Positions 1 to 5,047 are shown, numbered from the stretch's first letter. The stretch is DNA of 5,047 nt from Candidatus Saccharimonadota bacterium (GCA_018061705.1 JAGOTO010000043.1:1-5047); one strand, 5' to 3'. The notes: generated by a model not told the origin, from the letters alone. A program made the numbers and translations.

Positions 1-16
1 ATAAAAATAAATATAT

Positions 17-75
17 AGCGCTTGTCGCCTTCGGTGTGACTGACCGCTCTCGTTACCGGTAAGGTAACTCGAGCG
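17..75 (-). other. overlapping stem-loops in the leftward leader
   Basis: On the - strand the segment 75-45 folds as CGCTC / GA / GTTACC, loop TTACC, then GGTAAC / GA / GAGCG: eleven Watson-Crick pairs around a symmetric GA/GA internal loop that could form tandem sheared G-A pairs. The 3' arm of this hairpin (48-45, AGCG) can instead pair with CGCT at 20-17, which is followed by the AT-rich run down to position 1. The two pairings exclude each other, as in an attenuator, but the second stem is only 4 bp with a loose interior, so the regulatory reading is speculative. Confidence 0.25.
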
Positions 76-112
76 ATAATTTGGTGTTTTTGTTTTGGCT
101 GAGCCAGTCTCA

Positions 113-141
113 ATACTACTACATCCATCCGCCTTTGTCAA
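113..141 (-). promoter_or_regulatory. sigma70-like promoter firing leftward
   Basis: Read on the - strand, TTGACA (141-136) is a perfect -35 box. It is followed by a 17-nt spacer and TAGTAT (118-113), which matches the -10 consensus at 4 of 6 bases. Transcription would start near 106 and run off the left edge, giving a leader of at least 100 nt for whatever lies there. The perfect -35 and ideal spacing support it; the weak -10 and the lack of a visible gene keep confidence moderate. Confidence 0.45.
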
Positions 142-292
142 TAGGCTTTTGCTTATCGCTATCCGGCCCCCCATACATCCTGGACACTTTTTGTGAGCAT
201 TGTGGTCGGAAGAGTGAAAAACCACAGCCGAGGGGTCGTTTGCCCTCGATTGCTGCGCCTTATTTCGTGACAAAAAACACGGACTTTTGCTA

Positions 293-321
293 TTGACATT
301 CCTGGTGGCACCCCTTATGCT
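293..321 (+). promoter_or_regulatory. sigma70-like promoter of candidate sRNA
   Basis: TTGACA at 293-298 is a perfect -35 box. A 17-nt spacer leads to TATGCT at 316-321, matching the -10 consensus at 4 of 6 bases. Transcription would begin close to 328, exactly at the 5' base of a 6-bp stem-loop, and meet a strong intrinsic terminator about 80 nt later. The arrangement therefore looks like a stand-alone short transcription unit rather than the main promoter of yifB. Confidence 0.45.
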
Positions 322-327
322 TATCAA

Positions 328-410
328 AGCACTGAATAAAAAAAGTGCTCAAAAACAAAAACCAGCAACGAAAGAAACAACGGCCTCTCGCAAGCCGTTG
401 TTTCGTTTTA
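328..410 (+). ncRNA. candidate small RNA (about 80 nt)
   Basis: No known RNA family is recognised. What is visible is a complete small transcription unit. After the promoter at 293-321 comes a hairpin AGCACT (328-333) / AGTGCT (344-349) with a 10-nt A-rich loop, then an A/C-rich linker nearly free of T (350-373), then an 11-bp terminator hairpin and a T run. A 5' stem-loop, an unstructured purine/C-rich middle and a Rho-independent 3' end is typical sRNA architecture. Alternatives are an attenuator or leader upstream of yifB, or a short peptide gene: an ATG at 317-319 opens a lysine-rich frame through the terminator to 487, but no ribosome binding site precedes it. Confidence 0.35.
374..409 (+). 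terminator. intrinsic terminator upstream of yifB
   Basis: A perfect 11-bp stem, GAAACAACGGC (374-384) with GCCGTTGTTTC (394-404), closes a 9-nt loop and is followed by GTTTTATA. It ends the short transcript starting near 328 and insulates yifB, which has its own promoter downstream. Read on the other strand, the hairpin is followed by TTTCGTTG, a weaker T tract, so bidirectional use is possible but less convincing. Confidence 0.75.
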
Positions 411-491
411 TAGGCCAAGATCATCCCTTCAAGCTCAACCGGAACGATAGAGCCATCTCGTCTGAGATAATGTCGATCGATATATGAACAG

Positions 492-520
492 TTGTTTTCT
501 TGGGTTGAGAATATTACAAT
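492..520 (+). promoter_or_regulatory. promoter of yifB, giving a nearly leaderless mRNA
   Basis: TACAAT at 515-520 matches the -10 consensus at 5 of 6 bases. Exactly 17 nt upstream lies TTGTTT (492-497), a weak -35 that keeps the TTG core. The expected start point is about 527, four bases before the ATG at 531. The same TACAAT hexamer occurs in the infC promoter. This placement argues against beginning yifB at the in-frame TTG at 492, because that codon would lie inside the -35 element. Confidence 0.55.
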
Positions 521-530
521 CTTCTGTATT

Positions 531-2066
531 ATGTCAGCGAAACGTAGCATAAGCAGTTTAGTTGAAGGCGGTCATGGCGGTCTGGTTGTGGAGGTTGAGT
601 GCCAACTTTCCCGGTCTTTGCCGGGCATCATTATTGTCGGCTACGCCAACAAGGCGGTCGATGAAGCCAAGGAGCGCATCCGGAACGCTTTCATCGCAAG
701 CAATGTCACACTCCCCGCTCAACGTATCACCGTCAATCTTGCGCCAGCCGATATACCTAAAGATGGTACGTCTTTTGATCTCGCGATAGCAGCAGCTATC
801 ATTCGAGCCATTGGCCAAGGAGACAAAATACCCTCCCATTGCGCCATTATGGGTGAGCTCGGCCTCGAAGGAACGGTTCGACCCATAAGAGGGGTTATCG
901 GAAAATTGCTCGCCGGGAAAAGCCATGGATACACTACATTTATCATTCCCGAGGCAAACATTAAACAAGCTCGTCTCGTCCCGGGGATACGTTTGGTGCC
1001 TATCGGGGAGTTACGAGAACTGGCCGCGTTACTCCGAGGAGATCTATCGCCTGATGTAATAGTAACCGACGAAATCCCTGAAAATCTAATGTCTAAGGAA
1101 CAGGGAGAGACGGCGGTGATGCTCGAGGATATTATTGGCCAGGAGCTTGGCAAACGAGCAATCGAGATAGCGGCAGCGGGCGGACACAATGTTTTGCTCG
1201 GAGGCCCTCCTGGCACCGGGAAAAGCATGCTCGCACAAGTACTACCAACCCTTCTAGCCCCTATGACCCGAGATGAGATGCTCGAAGTGACCCATCTGCA
1301 CAGTCTTGCAAGCAATAATTTTGAGGAGATAATTCAATCTCGACCGTTTCGTTCACCGCACCACAGTGCCAGCAATGTTGCCATTGTCGGCGGAGGGAAC
1401 AACATACGCCCCGGAGAAATGAGTCTTGCGCACCGTGGAGTCCTTCTCTTTGATGAACTTCCGGAGTTCTCCCGTCAAACAGTCGAAGCGTTACGACAAC
1501 CCCTCGAAAATCGATCTGTGACTATTGCGCGAGCACGCGAAACAGCCGAATACCCTGCGCATTTCATTTTCGTAGGGACCGCAAACCCTTGTCCGTGTGG
1601 CCACTTTGGTACCGCAAAGCCCTGTCGATGCATGCCGCACGCCGTTATTGCTTATCGCCGTAAGCTCTCCGGGCCAATCCTCGATAGAATTGATATATAC
1701 GTTGACGTACACGAGATAGACAATAGTCGACTACTGACCGAGAAAGCCAGCACAACTGGAACCTCGAAGCTGGTCCGAGAAAAAGTTATTCACGCTCAAG
1801 TTCGTCAAAGCCGACGATTTGGAAATTCCAGCAAGCGAAACGCAGACATGACGAATCGAGAAGTCAAAAGCCTTGTTTGTCTGGAACCCGAAGCTAAAAC
1901 CATGCTGGATCTTGCGGCAGAAAAGTTTAGTCTAAGCGCCCGGGCTTATATGCGCACCGTCAAGCTTGCTCGCACCATAGCCGATCTCGATGATTGCGAC
2001 ACCGTCCGGACAAAGCATGTAGCCGAAGCGCTCCAGTATCGGCCTCATCAGTTTCACGACGCCTGA
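531..2066 (+). CDS. yifB: YifB/ComM-family Mg chelatase-like AAA+ ATPase
   Basis: A cytoplasmic AAA+ ATPase of the YifB/ComM family. ComM in naturally transformable bacteria is a hexameric helicase that promotes branch migration while incoming DNA is integrated; that role here is inferred from the family. The 511-residue product has the usual family length. Residues about 1-170 form the N-terminal ChlI/Lon-protease-like domain, with the conserved PKDGTSFDL stretch. The ATPase core follows, with Walker A GGPPGTGKS (224-232), Walker B LLFDE (305-309), the family signature NPCPCG plus CRC (Cys 354, 356, 365, 367) and the arginine-bearing LDRID motif. The C-terminal Mg-chelatase domain includes SLSARAYMR. 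The start is ATG at 531: the upstream in-frame TTG at 492 falls inside the predicted promoter and neither start has a Shine-Dalgarno sequence. No terminator separates it from infC, so readthrough is possible. Confidence 0.95.
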   Translation: MSAKRSISSLVEGGHGGLVVEVECQLSRSLPGIIIVGYANKAVDEAKERIRNAFIASNVTLPAQRITVNLAPADIPKDGTSFDLAIAAAIIRAIGQGDKIPSHCAIMGELGLEGTVRPIRGVIGKLLAGKSHGYTTFIIPEANIKQARLVPGIRLVPIGELRELAALLRGDLSPDVIVTDEIPENLMSKEQGETAVMLEDIIGQELGKRAIEIAAAGGHNVLLGGPPGTGKSMLAQVLPTLLAPMTRDEMLEVTHLHSLASNNFEEIIQSRPFRSPHHSASNVAIVGGGNNIRPGEMSLAHRGVLLFDELPEFSRQTVEALRQPLENRSVTIARARETAEYPAHFIFVGTANPCPCGHFGTAKPCRCMPHAVIAYRRKLSGPILDRIDIYVDVHEIDNSRLLTEKASTTGTSKLVREKVIHAQVRQSRRFGNSSKRNADMTNREVKSLVCLEPEAKTMLDLAAEKFSLSARAYMRTVKLARTIADLDDCDTVRTKHVAEALQYRPHQFHDA

Positions 2067-2098
2067 ATGAGTGCATTAAACTGTCGGCGAGAGTCCAG

Positions 2099-2127
2099 TT
2101 GACCCCTGATGACCTATCTGTTACAAT
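2099..2127 (+). promoter_or_regulatory. promoter of the infC-rpmI-rplT operon
   Basis: TTGACC (2099-2104, 5 of 6) and TACAAT (2122-2127, 5 of 6) are separated by the optimal 17 nt. Transcription would begin near 2134, leaving a leader of about 38 nt before the infC start. That is too short for the long leader used by the L20-controlled attenuator of Bacillus-type operons, and no terminator-like hairpin is visible in it. Confidence 0.75.
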
Positions 2128-2158
2128 GCAGAGACCGAAATCATGGTAAAGGCTAATC

Positions 2159-2174
2159 AAGGAGTTTCAGCATC
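2159..2174 (+). promoter_or_regulatory. ribosome binding site and ATC start codon of infC
   Basis: AAGGAG at 2159-2164 is followed by a 7-nt spacer and ATC at 2172-2174. The frame is closed by a TAA just upstream (2154-2156) and contains no ATG, GTG or TTG before the ATG at 2256. Conserved IF-3 N-terminal sequence lies entirely upstream of 2256, so the Shine-Dalgarno placement selects the ATC. AUU, AUC and AUA starts are a known hallmark of infC genes. Confidence 0.8.
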
Positions 2175-2738
2175 GCAACCACAACACGCCTGAATGGACA
2201 AATTCGGGCACCAGAAGTCAGAGTCATCGACGAGGACGGAAAACAACTCGGCGTCATGAGTTCCAGAGAAGCATTCCAGCTCGCCCAAGAGCAAGAGCTT
2301 GATCTCGTCGAGATATCGCCCGGAGCAAAGCCACCTGTCTGCAAGATAGTCGATTGGGGCAAGTTTAACTATCAAAAGACCAAGCAGGCACAGAAAAACC
2401 GCAAAGCCAGCAAGACTCTGGATATGAAGCAGATGCGATTCGGTCTTAAGATTGGTGATCACGATCTGGCGGTCAAAATGAAGAAAGTCATCGGCTTTCT
2501 TGAAGCCGGTCATAAAGTCAAAATCACCCTTTTCTTTAGAGGAAGAGAGCTCGCCCATAAAGACATCGGTTTTAAGCTGGCTGAGCGAGTCATCAATGAT
2601 TTTGGTGACACGATCAATGTCGATCAATCGCCTCAACTTACCGGCAAACAACTTTCTTTCGTTATCAGAGGTATCGCCGCAAAGACCCCTAAGCCGGAAC
2701 TTGCAGCGGAACCAAGTGATACAGTTATATCAAAGTAA
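2172..2738 (+). CDS. infC: translation initiation factor IF-3, ATC start
   Basis: IF-3 binds the 30S subunit, prevents premature joining of 50S, and monitors the start codon and initiator tRNA. Starting at ATC 2172 the product has 188 residues. The N-domain (about 5-75) carries RLNGQIRAPEVRVID, then DLVEISPGAKPPVCK, and ends in DWGKFNYQKTK. A lysine-rich linker leads to the C-domain (about 85-165), which has MKQMRFGLKIGDHD, VKITLFFRGRE and the closing TGKQLSFVIR segment. A tail of about 20 residues rich in Pro, Glu and Ala extends past the usual end. Beginning at ATG 2256 would remove 28 residues of conserved N-domain. As first gene of the infC-rpmI-rplT cluster it likely represses its own translation through the non-canonical start, as shown for the E. 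coli AUU start; here that is inferred. Confidence 0.95.
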   Translation: MATTTRLNGQIRAPEVRVIDEDGKQLGVMSSREAFQLAQEQELDLVEISPGAKPPVCKIVDWGKFNYQKTKQAQKNRKASKTLDMKQMRFGLKIGDHDLAVKMKKVIGFLEAGHKVKITLFFRGRELAHKDIGFKLAERVINDFGDTINVDQSPQLTGKQLSFVIRGIAAKTPKPELAAEPSDTVISK

Positions 2739-2761
2739 ACGAGTAAGACATAGGAGATACC

Positions 2762-2956
2762 ATGCCAAAACTCAAGTCTCATAGCGGCACCAAAGACCGC
2801 GTACGAGTAACCAAGAACGGTCGCGTTCGCGTCCGTCACTCACACGCTAGCCACTTCCTACAGAAGAAAAGCGGCGCACGCAAGCGCAAGCTGGCTGGTT
2901 TGGAGACACTGAACGCCACCAATACCAACATAATCCGCAAGAAGTTGGGGGTGTAG
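2762..2956 (+). CDS. rpmI: 50S ribosomal protein L35
   Basis: A small basic protein of the large ribosomal subunit, 64 residues, the usual size. It opens with the family signature [17 protein letters not shown], continues with the His/Ser-rich [13 protein letters not shown] motif and a KRKL block, and ends in IIRKKLGV. An AGGAG Shine-Dalgarno sequence (2752-2756) sits 5 nt before the ATG. The gene follows infC by only 23 nt and precedes rplT by 4 nt, the conserved infC-rpmI-rplT order, so all three are very probably co-transcribed. I see no pseudoknot-type L20 operator in the 23-nt gap, though one extending into infC cannot be excluded by eye. Confidence 0.96.
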   Translation: MPKLKSHSGTKDRVRVTKNGRVRVRHSHASHFLQKKSGARKRKLAGLETLNATNTNIIRKKLGV

Positions 2957-2960
2957 CGTC

Positions 2961-3311
2961 ATGAGAGTCAAACGAGGCGTCACCACCCGTGCCAAGCACA
3001 ACAAAATTCGCAAAGCCGCAAAGGGATTTAGTCACCCCAACCGTGTCAGTATCAAGCGAGCCAAGCAAGCCACCACCCGTAGCTTGCAATTCGCCTATCG
3101 TGACCGGCGTAACCGTAAACGCACCTTCCGTGCCCTATGGAATACGCGGATCAATGCCGCAGCACGCCTAAACGGCACTACCTATAGTCGCTTGATTGCG
3201 GGGCTTAAAGCAGCAAATATAGAGCTCGACCGTAAGGTCTTGGCCGAATTGGCTGTCAATGAGCCAAAAGCTTTCACAGCGGTTGTCAAAGCCGCCAAAC
3301 TCGAGAACTAG
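2961..3311 (+). CDS. rplT: 50S ribosomal protein L20
   Basis: L20 binds 23S rRNA early in 50S assembly and in several bacteria also represses its own operon. The product has 116 residues against a usual 117-118. It starts [16 protein letters not shown], has the long basic N-terminal arm, then [15 protein letters not shown], the strongly conserved RINAAAR, and the C-terminal [12 protein letters not shown] region. The N-terminal arm segment [13 protein letters not shown] differs from the common GYRGRRSRLYR form. Its ribosome binding site, GGGGGTG (2947-2953), lies inside the end of rpmI, which favours translational coupling across the 4-nt gap. Transcription ends at the hairpin 14 nt downstream. 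Confidence 0.97.
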   Translation: MRVKRGVTTRAKHNKIRKAAKGFSHPNRVSIKRAKQATTRSLQFAYRDRRNRKRTFRALWNTRINAAARLNGTTYSRLIAGLKAANIELDRKVLAELAVNEPKAFTAVVKAAKLEN

Positions 3312-3324
3312 CCCTCTCGATACC

Positions 3325-3354
3325 AAAAACACCCCTGTTTTCAGGGGTGTTTTT
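3325..3354. terminator. bidirectional intrinsic terminator between rplT and rnpB
   Basis: A perfect 13-bp stem, AAAAACACCCCTG (3325-3337) with CAGGGGTGTTTTT (3342-3354), closes a TTTT loop. On + the stem ends in five T and continues ATATTT, terminating the infC operon 14 nt after the rplT stop. On - the same palindrome also ends in five T, six bases beyond the 3' end of rnpB. Because stem and T run are symmetric, one element serves both convergent units. Confidence 0.92.
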
Positions 3355-3360
3355 ATATTT

Positions 3361-3711
3361 GTCAGACTGCCGATAAGCCGGGTTCTGTCCTTCGCCGAGG
3401 CGAGTCGCTAATCATCTATCTAGGCGCGTGATTGCTCACGAGCTCGAGCGGGATTAATCATAGGCGTCGCGGGAACGCTTGTAGCCTACTCCTTGCAGCA
3501 GACAGGGTTTACCTCCTCTCTGCGTTACCGCAGGGAGCTGTGAGCTCTTACCTCACTCTTTTCACCGTGACCGAGCCAAAGCTCGGACGTATTGTTTCTG
3601 TGGCACTTTCCCTAGGGTCACCCCCGGCCGCCGTTAGCGGCTGTCTCTCCCTGTGCTGCCCGGACTTTCCTCTGGCACATAAATGTACAAGCGATTAGCT
3701 AGCAATCTAAC
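3361..3711 (-). ncRNA. rnpB: RNase P RNA (A-type-like)
   Basis: The catalytic RNA of RNase P, which removes the 5' leader of pre-tRNA. On the - strand the universal blocks appear in order: GAGGAAAGUCCGGGC, ACAGAAA, GGUAAACCC and ACAGAACCCGGCUUAUCGG. Helices that can be paired by eye are P1 (10 bp, 3711-3702 with 3370-3361), P2 (GCUAAUC/GAUUAGC), P4 with its bulged U (AAGUCCGGG/CCCGGCUU), P5 (GCAGC/GCUGC), P12 (CCGAGC/GCUCGG), P13 (GUGAG/CUCAC), P14 (CUGCG/CGCAG), P18 with a GCAA tetraloop, and a P19 hairpin UCGCC/GGCGA. P3 is reduced to a short hairpin. The length is 351 nt. L15 appears to lack the GGU that binds tRNA CCA. The 5' end is fixed by P1 and by the promoter. Confidence 0.97.
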
Positions 3712-3717
3712 ACCATC

Positions 3718-3726
3718 ATTCTATCA
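3718..3726 (-). promoter_or_regulatory. extended -10 promoter of rnpB
   Basis: TGATAGAAT on the - strand (3726-3718) fits the extended -10 pattern TGnTAnnnT; the TAGAAT hexamer matches the consensus at 4 of 6 bases. Six bases downstream lies G3711, the first base of helix P1, so the expected start point and the structural 5' end agree. No convincing -35 box is seen at 16-18 nt, as is common for extended -10 promoters. The promoter lies within the 51-nt gap after the Clp-like gene. Confidence 0.65.
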
Positions 3727-3762
3727 CAGCACCGAGAGTAAGCGCTTTAGGACAACACGTGA

Positions 3763-5047
3763 TCACCGCTCGGACTGAATCTCGGCATCAGTAATCATAA
3801 TGGTCTGACCAGGCTGAGCTGAGCCGTCGAGGATCCGTCTTGCTATGAGATTTTCGACGCTACGTTGTATAACTCGGCGCATGGGACGAGCGCCAAGGCG
3901 AGGATCGTAGCCGATTGCTGCCAGCTTCTCTACCGCCTCGGTAGTCAATTCTACCTGGATCTTTTGGGTCTGCAGCACTCCGTTCACCTCTACTATCATC
4001 CGCTCAACCACCTGGCCCAGCTCTGCCTGAGTGAGCGGACGAAACACAACGATTTCATCAAACCTGTTCAAAAATTCTGGTCGGAATTGCTGACTATCGA
4101 TCAATTCATTGACGATACTATCTTCAAACTCCTCAAGCTGTCTCCCCTCGTCGATCAACTGCCGAATACGCTCTGCACCAGCATTACTGGTCGCAATAAC
4201 GATAGCATCACGGAAGCTAACCTCACGATTATTGATGTCCCTGAGTATCCCCTCGTCAAGCATCTGCAAGAGCGTTGTGAGAACCTGGGGATGCGCCTTC
4301 TCAACTTCATCGAGTAGGACGACAGAGAAAGGCCGCTTGATCAGACTCGCAGTCAGTCCACGCGGATCGTCGGCGGCATCTGCAATCAAACGCGACACAT
4401 CCTCTGCCCTGACATACTCATTAAGGTCGATCCGAACGATACGATCTTCTCCACCGAAATAGACAGCAGCCAGTGCTTTGGCTAGCTCTGTCTTTCCTAC
4501 TCCTGTCGGTCCAAGAAACATGAAGGTTCCTATGGGCCGTTTCTCGTTCCGTACCCCTGCCCTGGCACGCCGGAGAGCGTCACTCACAACTGTAACAGCT
4601 CGAGTCTGGTTCACCATGCGTCGATGGATAAGATCCTCCATGTTAAGCAGTTTGTCACGCTCCTTGGCGTCATTCGTTGGCGGCGATACCTTAACACCGC
4701 TCGACTGCTCGATGACTGCTGCCACCGATTGCCCTGTGACAAAACCACCGACAGCCTGACGGGCAGCCTGTTCGAGTAGTATTACCGCCCTTCCTGGCTG
4801 AGCAATGTCGTGCTGATAGCGCTCGCTCAGGCGATACGCTTCTTTAAGAGCCTGGTACATGTAGGTTACTCTGTGGTCACCCTCAAGCCGTACTATTTGT
4901 TCCTGCATAACGGCAATTGTGTCGGTCTCATCTGCTGACGAAACGTTTATACGGTTCAATGAGCCGACAAGCGCCGGGTTACGCTGTGCAATACGCAGAT
5001 ACGCTTGCTCATCCATAGCCATAAATATGCGCAGACGACCACTCTCA
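3763..5047 (-). CDS. Clp/Hsp100-type AAA+ ATPase, C-terminal part (partial)
   Basis: The last 427 residues of a two-module Clp/Hsp100 ATPase; the 5' part lies beyond the right edge and the frame is open to position 5047, so the ATG at 5022 is internal. Numbering from the codon at 5046, residues 1-105 are the end of module D1 and 130-427 are module D2. D2 has Walker A GPTGVGKT (179-186), Walker B VVLLDE (242-247), sensor 1 TSN (286-288), arginine finger in FRPEFLNR (328) and sensor 2 GARPMRR (385-391). The modules join without a ClpB/ClpC middle domain, as in ClpA. Three usual elements look absent: the D1 arginine finger (NPALVGSLNR replaces the ALERRF type), the D2 GYVG pore loop (ADAADDPRG instead) and a ClpP-docking loop. 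Family membership is firm; a chaperone or protease role is doubtful. rnpB follows 51 nt downstream without a terminator between. Confidence 0.88.
   Translation of the reverse strand, partial: ESGRLRIFMAMDEQAYLRIAQRNPALVGSLNRINVSSADETDTIAVMQEQIVRLEGDHRVTYMYQALKEAYRLSERYQHDIAQPGRAVILLEQAARQAVGGFVTGQSVAAVIEQSSGVKVSPPTNDAKERDKLLNMEDLIHRRMVNQTRAVTVVSDALRRARAGVRNEKRPIGTFMFLGPTGVGKTELAKALAAVYFGGEDRIVRIDLNEYVRAEDVSRLIADAADDPRGLTASLIKRPFSVVLLDEVEKAHPQVLTTLLQMLDEGILRDINNREVSFRDAIVIATSNAGAERIRQLIDEGRQLEEFEDSIVNELIDSQQFRPEFLNRFDEIVVFRPLTQAELGQVVERMIVEVNGVLQTQKIQVELTTEAVEKLAAIGYDPRLGARPMRRVIQRSVENLIARRILDGSAQPGQTIMITDAEIQSER

Larger units (their letters stand above)
1..291. other. left intergenic region, no supported gene
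   Basis: No reading frame here has a plausible start with a ribosome binding site or a recognisable product; the longest + frame (81-296) opens with TTG, is rich in aromatic residues and Cys, and resembles no family I know. The stretch holds several short inverted repeats: 24-40 (UUCG tetraloop when read on +), 45-75, 141-156 (ATAGGC/GCTTAT around TTTT), 201-226 (TGTGGT/ACCACA) and 229-248 (CGAGGG/CCCTCG). I see no tRNA, tmRNA, SRP RNA or 6S RNA signature. The region is best read as the space between two outward-facing promoters, one serving a gene left of the window and one serving the candidate small RNA to the right. Confidence 0.5.

Noticed and set aside
81..296. 71-residue + strand open frame in the left intergenic region
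   Set aside because: It has a TTG start without a ribosome binding site, an odd composition and no family resemblance.
492..530. TTG start adding 13 residues to yifB
   Set aside because: The TTG lies in the predicted -35 box, has no ribosome binding site, and the extra residues precede the normal start of the family.
719..1315. 198-residue open frame on the - strand inside yifB
   Set aside because: It lies wholly within the well-supported yifB frame, has low-complexity Ser/Pro/Arg composition, and no recognisable domain.
2157..2651. 164-residue open frame on the - strand opposite infC
   Set aside because: It is the antisense of conserved IF-3 sequence, with no ribosome binding site or family resemblance.
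3432..3698. 88-residue + strand open frame over rnpB
   Set aside because: The segment is explained by RNase P RNA on the other strand, with conserved helices and blocks; the frame is incidental.
3756..3768. GTGATCAC palindrome at the end of the Clp-like gene
   Set aside because: It is only 8 bp, spans the stop codon and has no T tract, so it is neither a terminator nor a convincing operator.
1..5047. CRISPR arrays, insertion sequences, tRNA genes or attachment sites
   Set aside because: I found no regularly spaced repeats, transposase frames, terminal inverted repeats or T-arm signatures in either strand.

Overview
The window comes from a bacterial genome of middling GC content that uses the standard code: TGA terminates both yifB and the Clp-type gene. 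It carries a housekeeping block. On the + strand lie a YifB/ComM-family Mg-chelatase-like ATPase and then the translation cluster infC-rpmI-rplT (IF-3, L35, L20). Convergent to them on the - strand lie a partial Clp/Hsp100-type AAA+ ATPase and the RNase P RNA gene rnpB. The compact spacing, short ribosomal proteins, divergent YifB and an unusual RNase P RNA would fit a reduced genome such as Candidatus Saccharibacteria (TM7). That assignment is an inference from general resemblance, not something I could test.

Layout. Positions 1-530 hold no gene I can support. They contain two outward-facing sigma70-like promoters, several stem-loops, and a promoter / 5' hairpin / terminator unit (about 293-410) that looks like a small RNA. 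Positions 531-2066 are yifB, apparently started from a nearly leaderless mRNA. Positions 2099-3354 are the infC-rpmI-rplT operon with a near-consensus promoter, a non-canonical ATC start codon for infC and a strong terminator. Positions 3361-3711 (- strand) are rnpB, whose ends are set by a perfect P1 helix and by an extended -10 promoter placed to start exactly at P1. Positions 3763-5047 (- strand) are the C-terminal part of a Clp-like ATPase that runs off the right edge.

How it works together. The three-gene operon makes an initiation factor and two 50S proteins, and the ATC start of infC is the classical setting for IF-3 autoregulation. The operon and rnpB converge on one 13-bp palindromic terminator that can serve both strands. 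No terminator is visible between the Clp-like gene and rnpB, so rnpB may also receive readthrough.

Most unusual content. The Clp-like ATPase keeps all catalytic motifs of its second AAA+ module. It appears to lack the aromatic GYVG pore loop, the ClpP-docking loop and, in the first module, the arginine finger and normal sensor 1. That combination suggests an Hsp100 relative that no longer unfolds substrates in the normal way. The RNase P RNA also seems to lack the L15 GGU that pairs with tRNA CCA.
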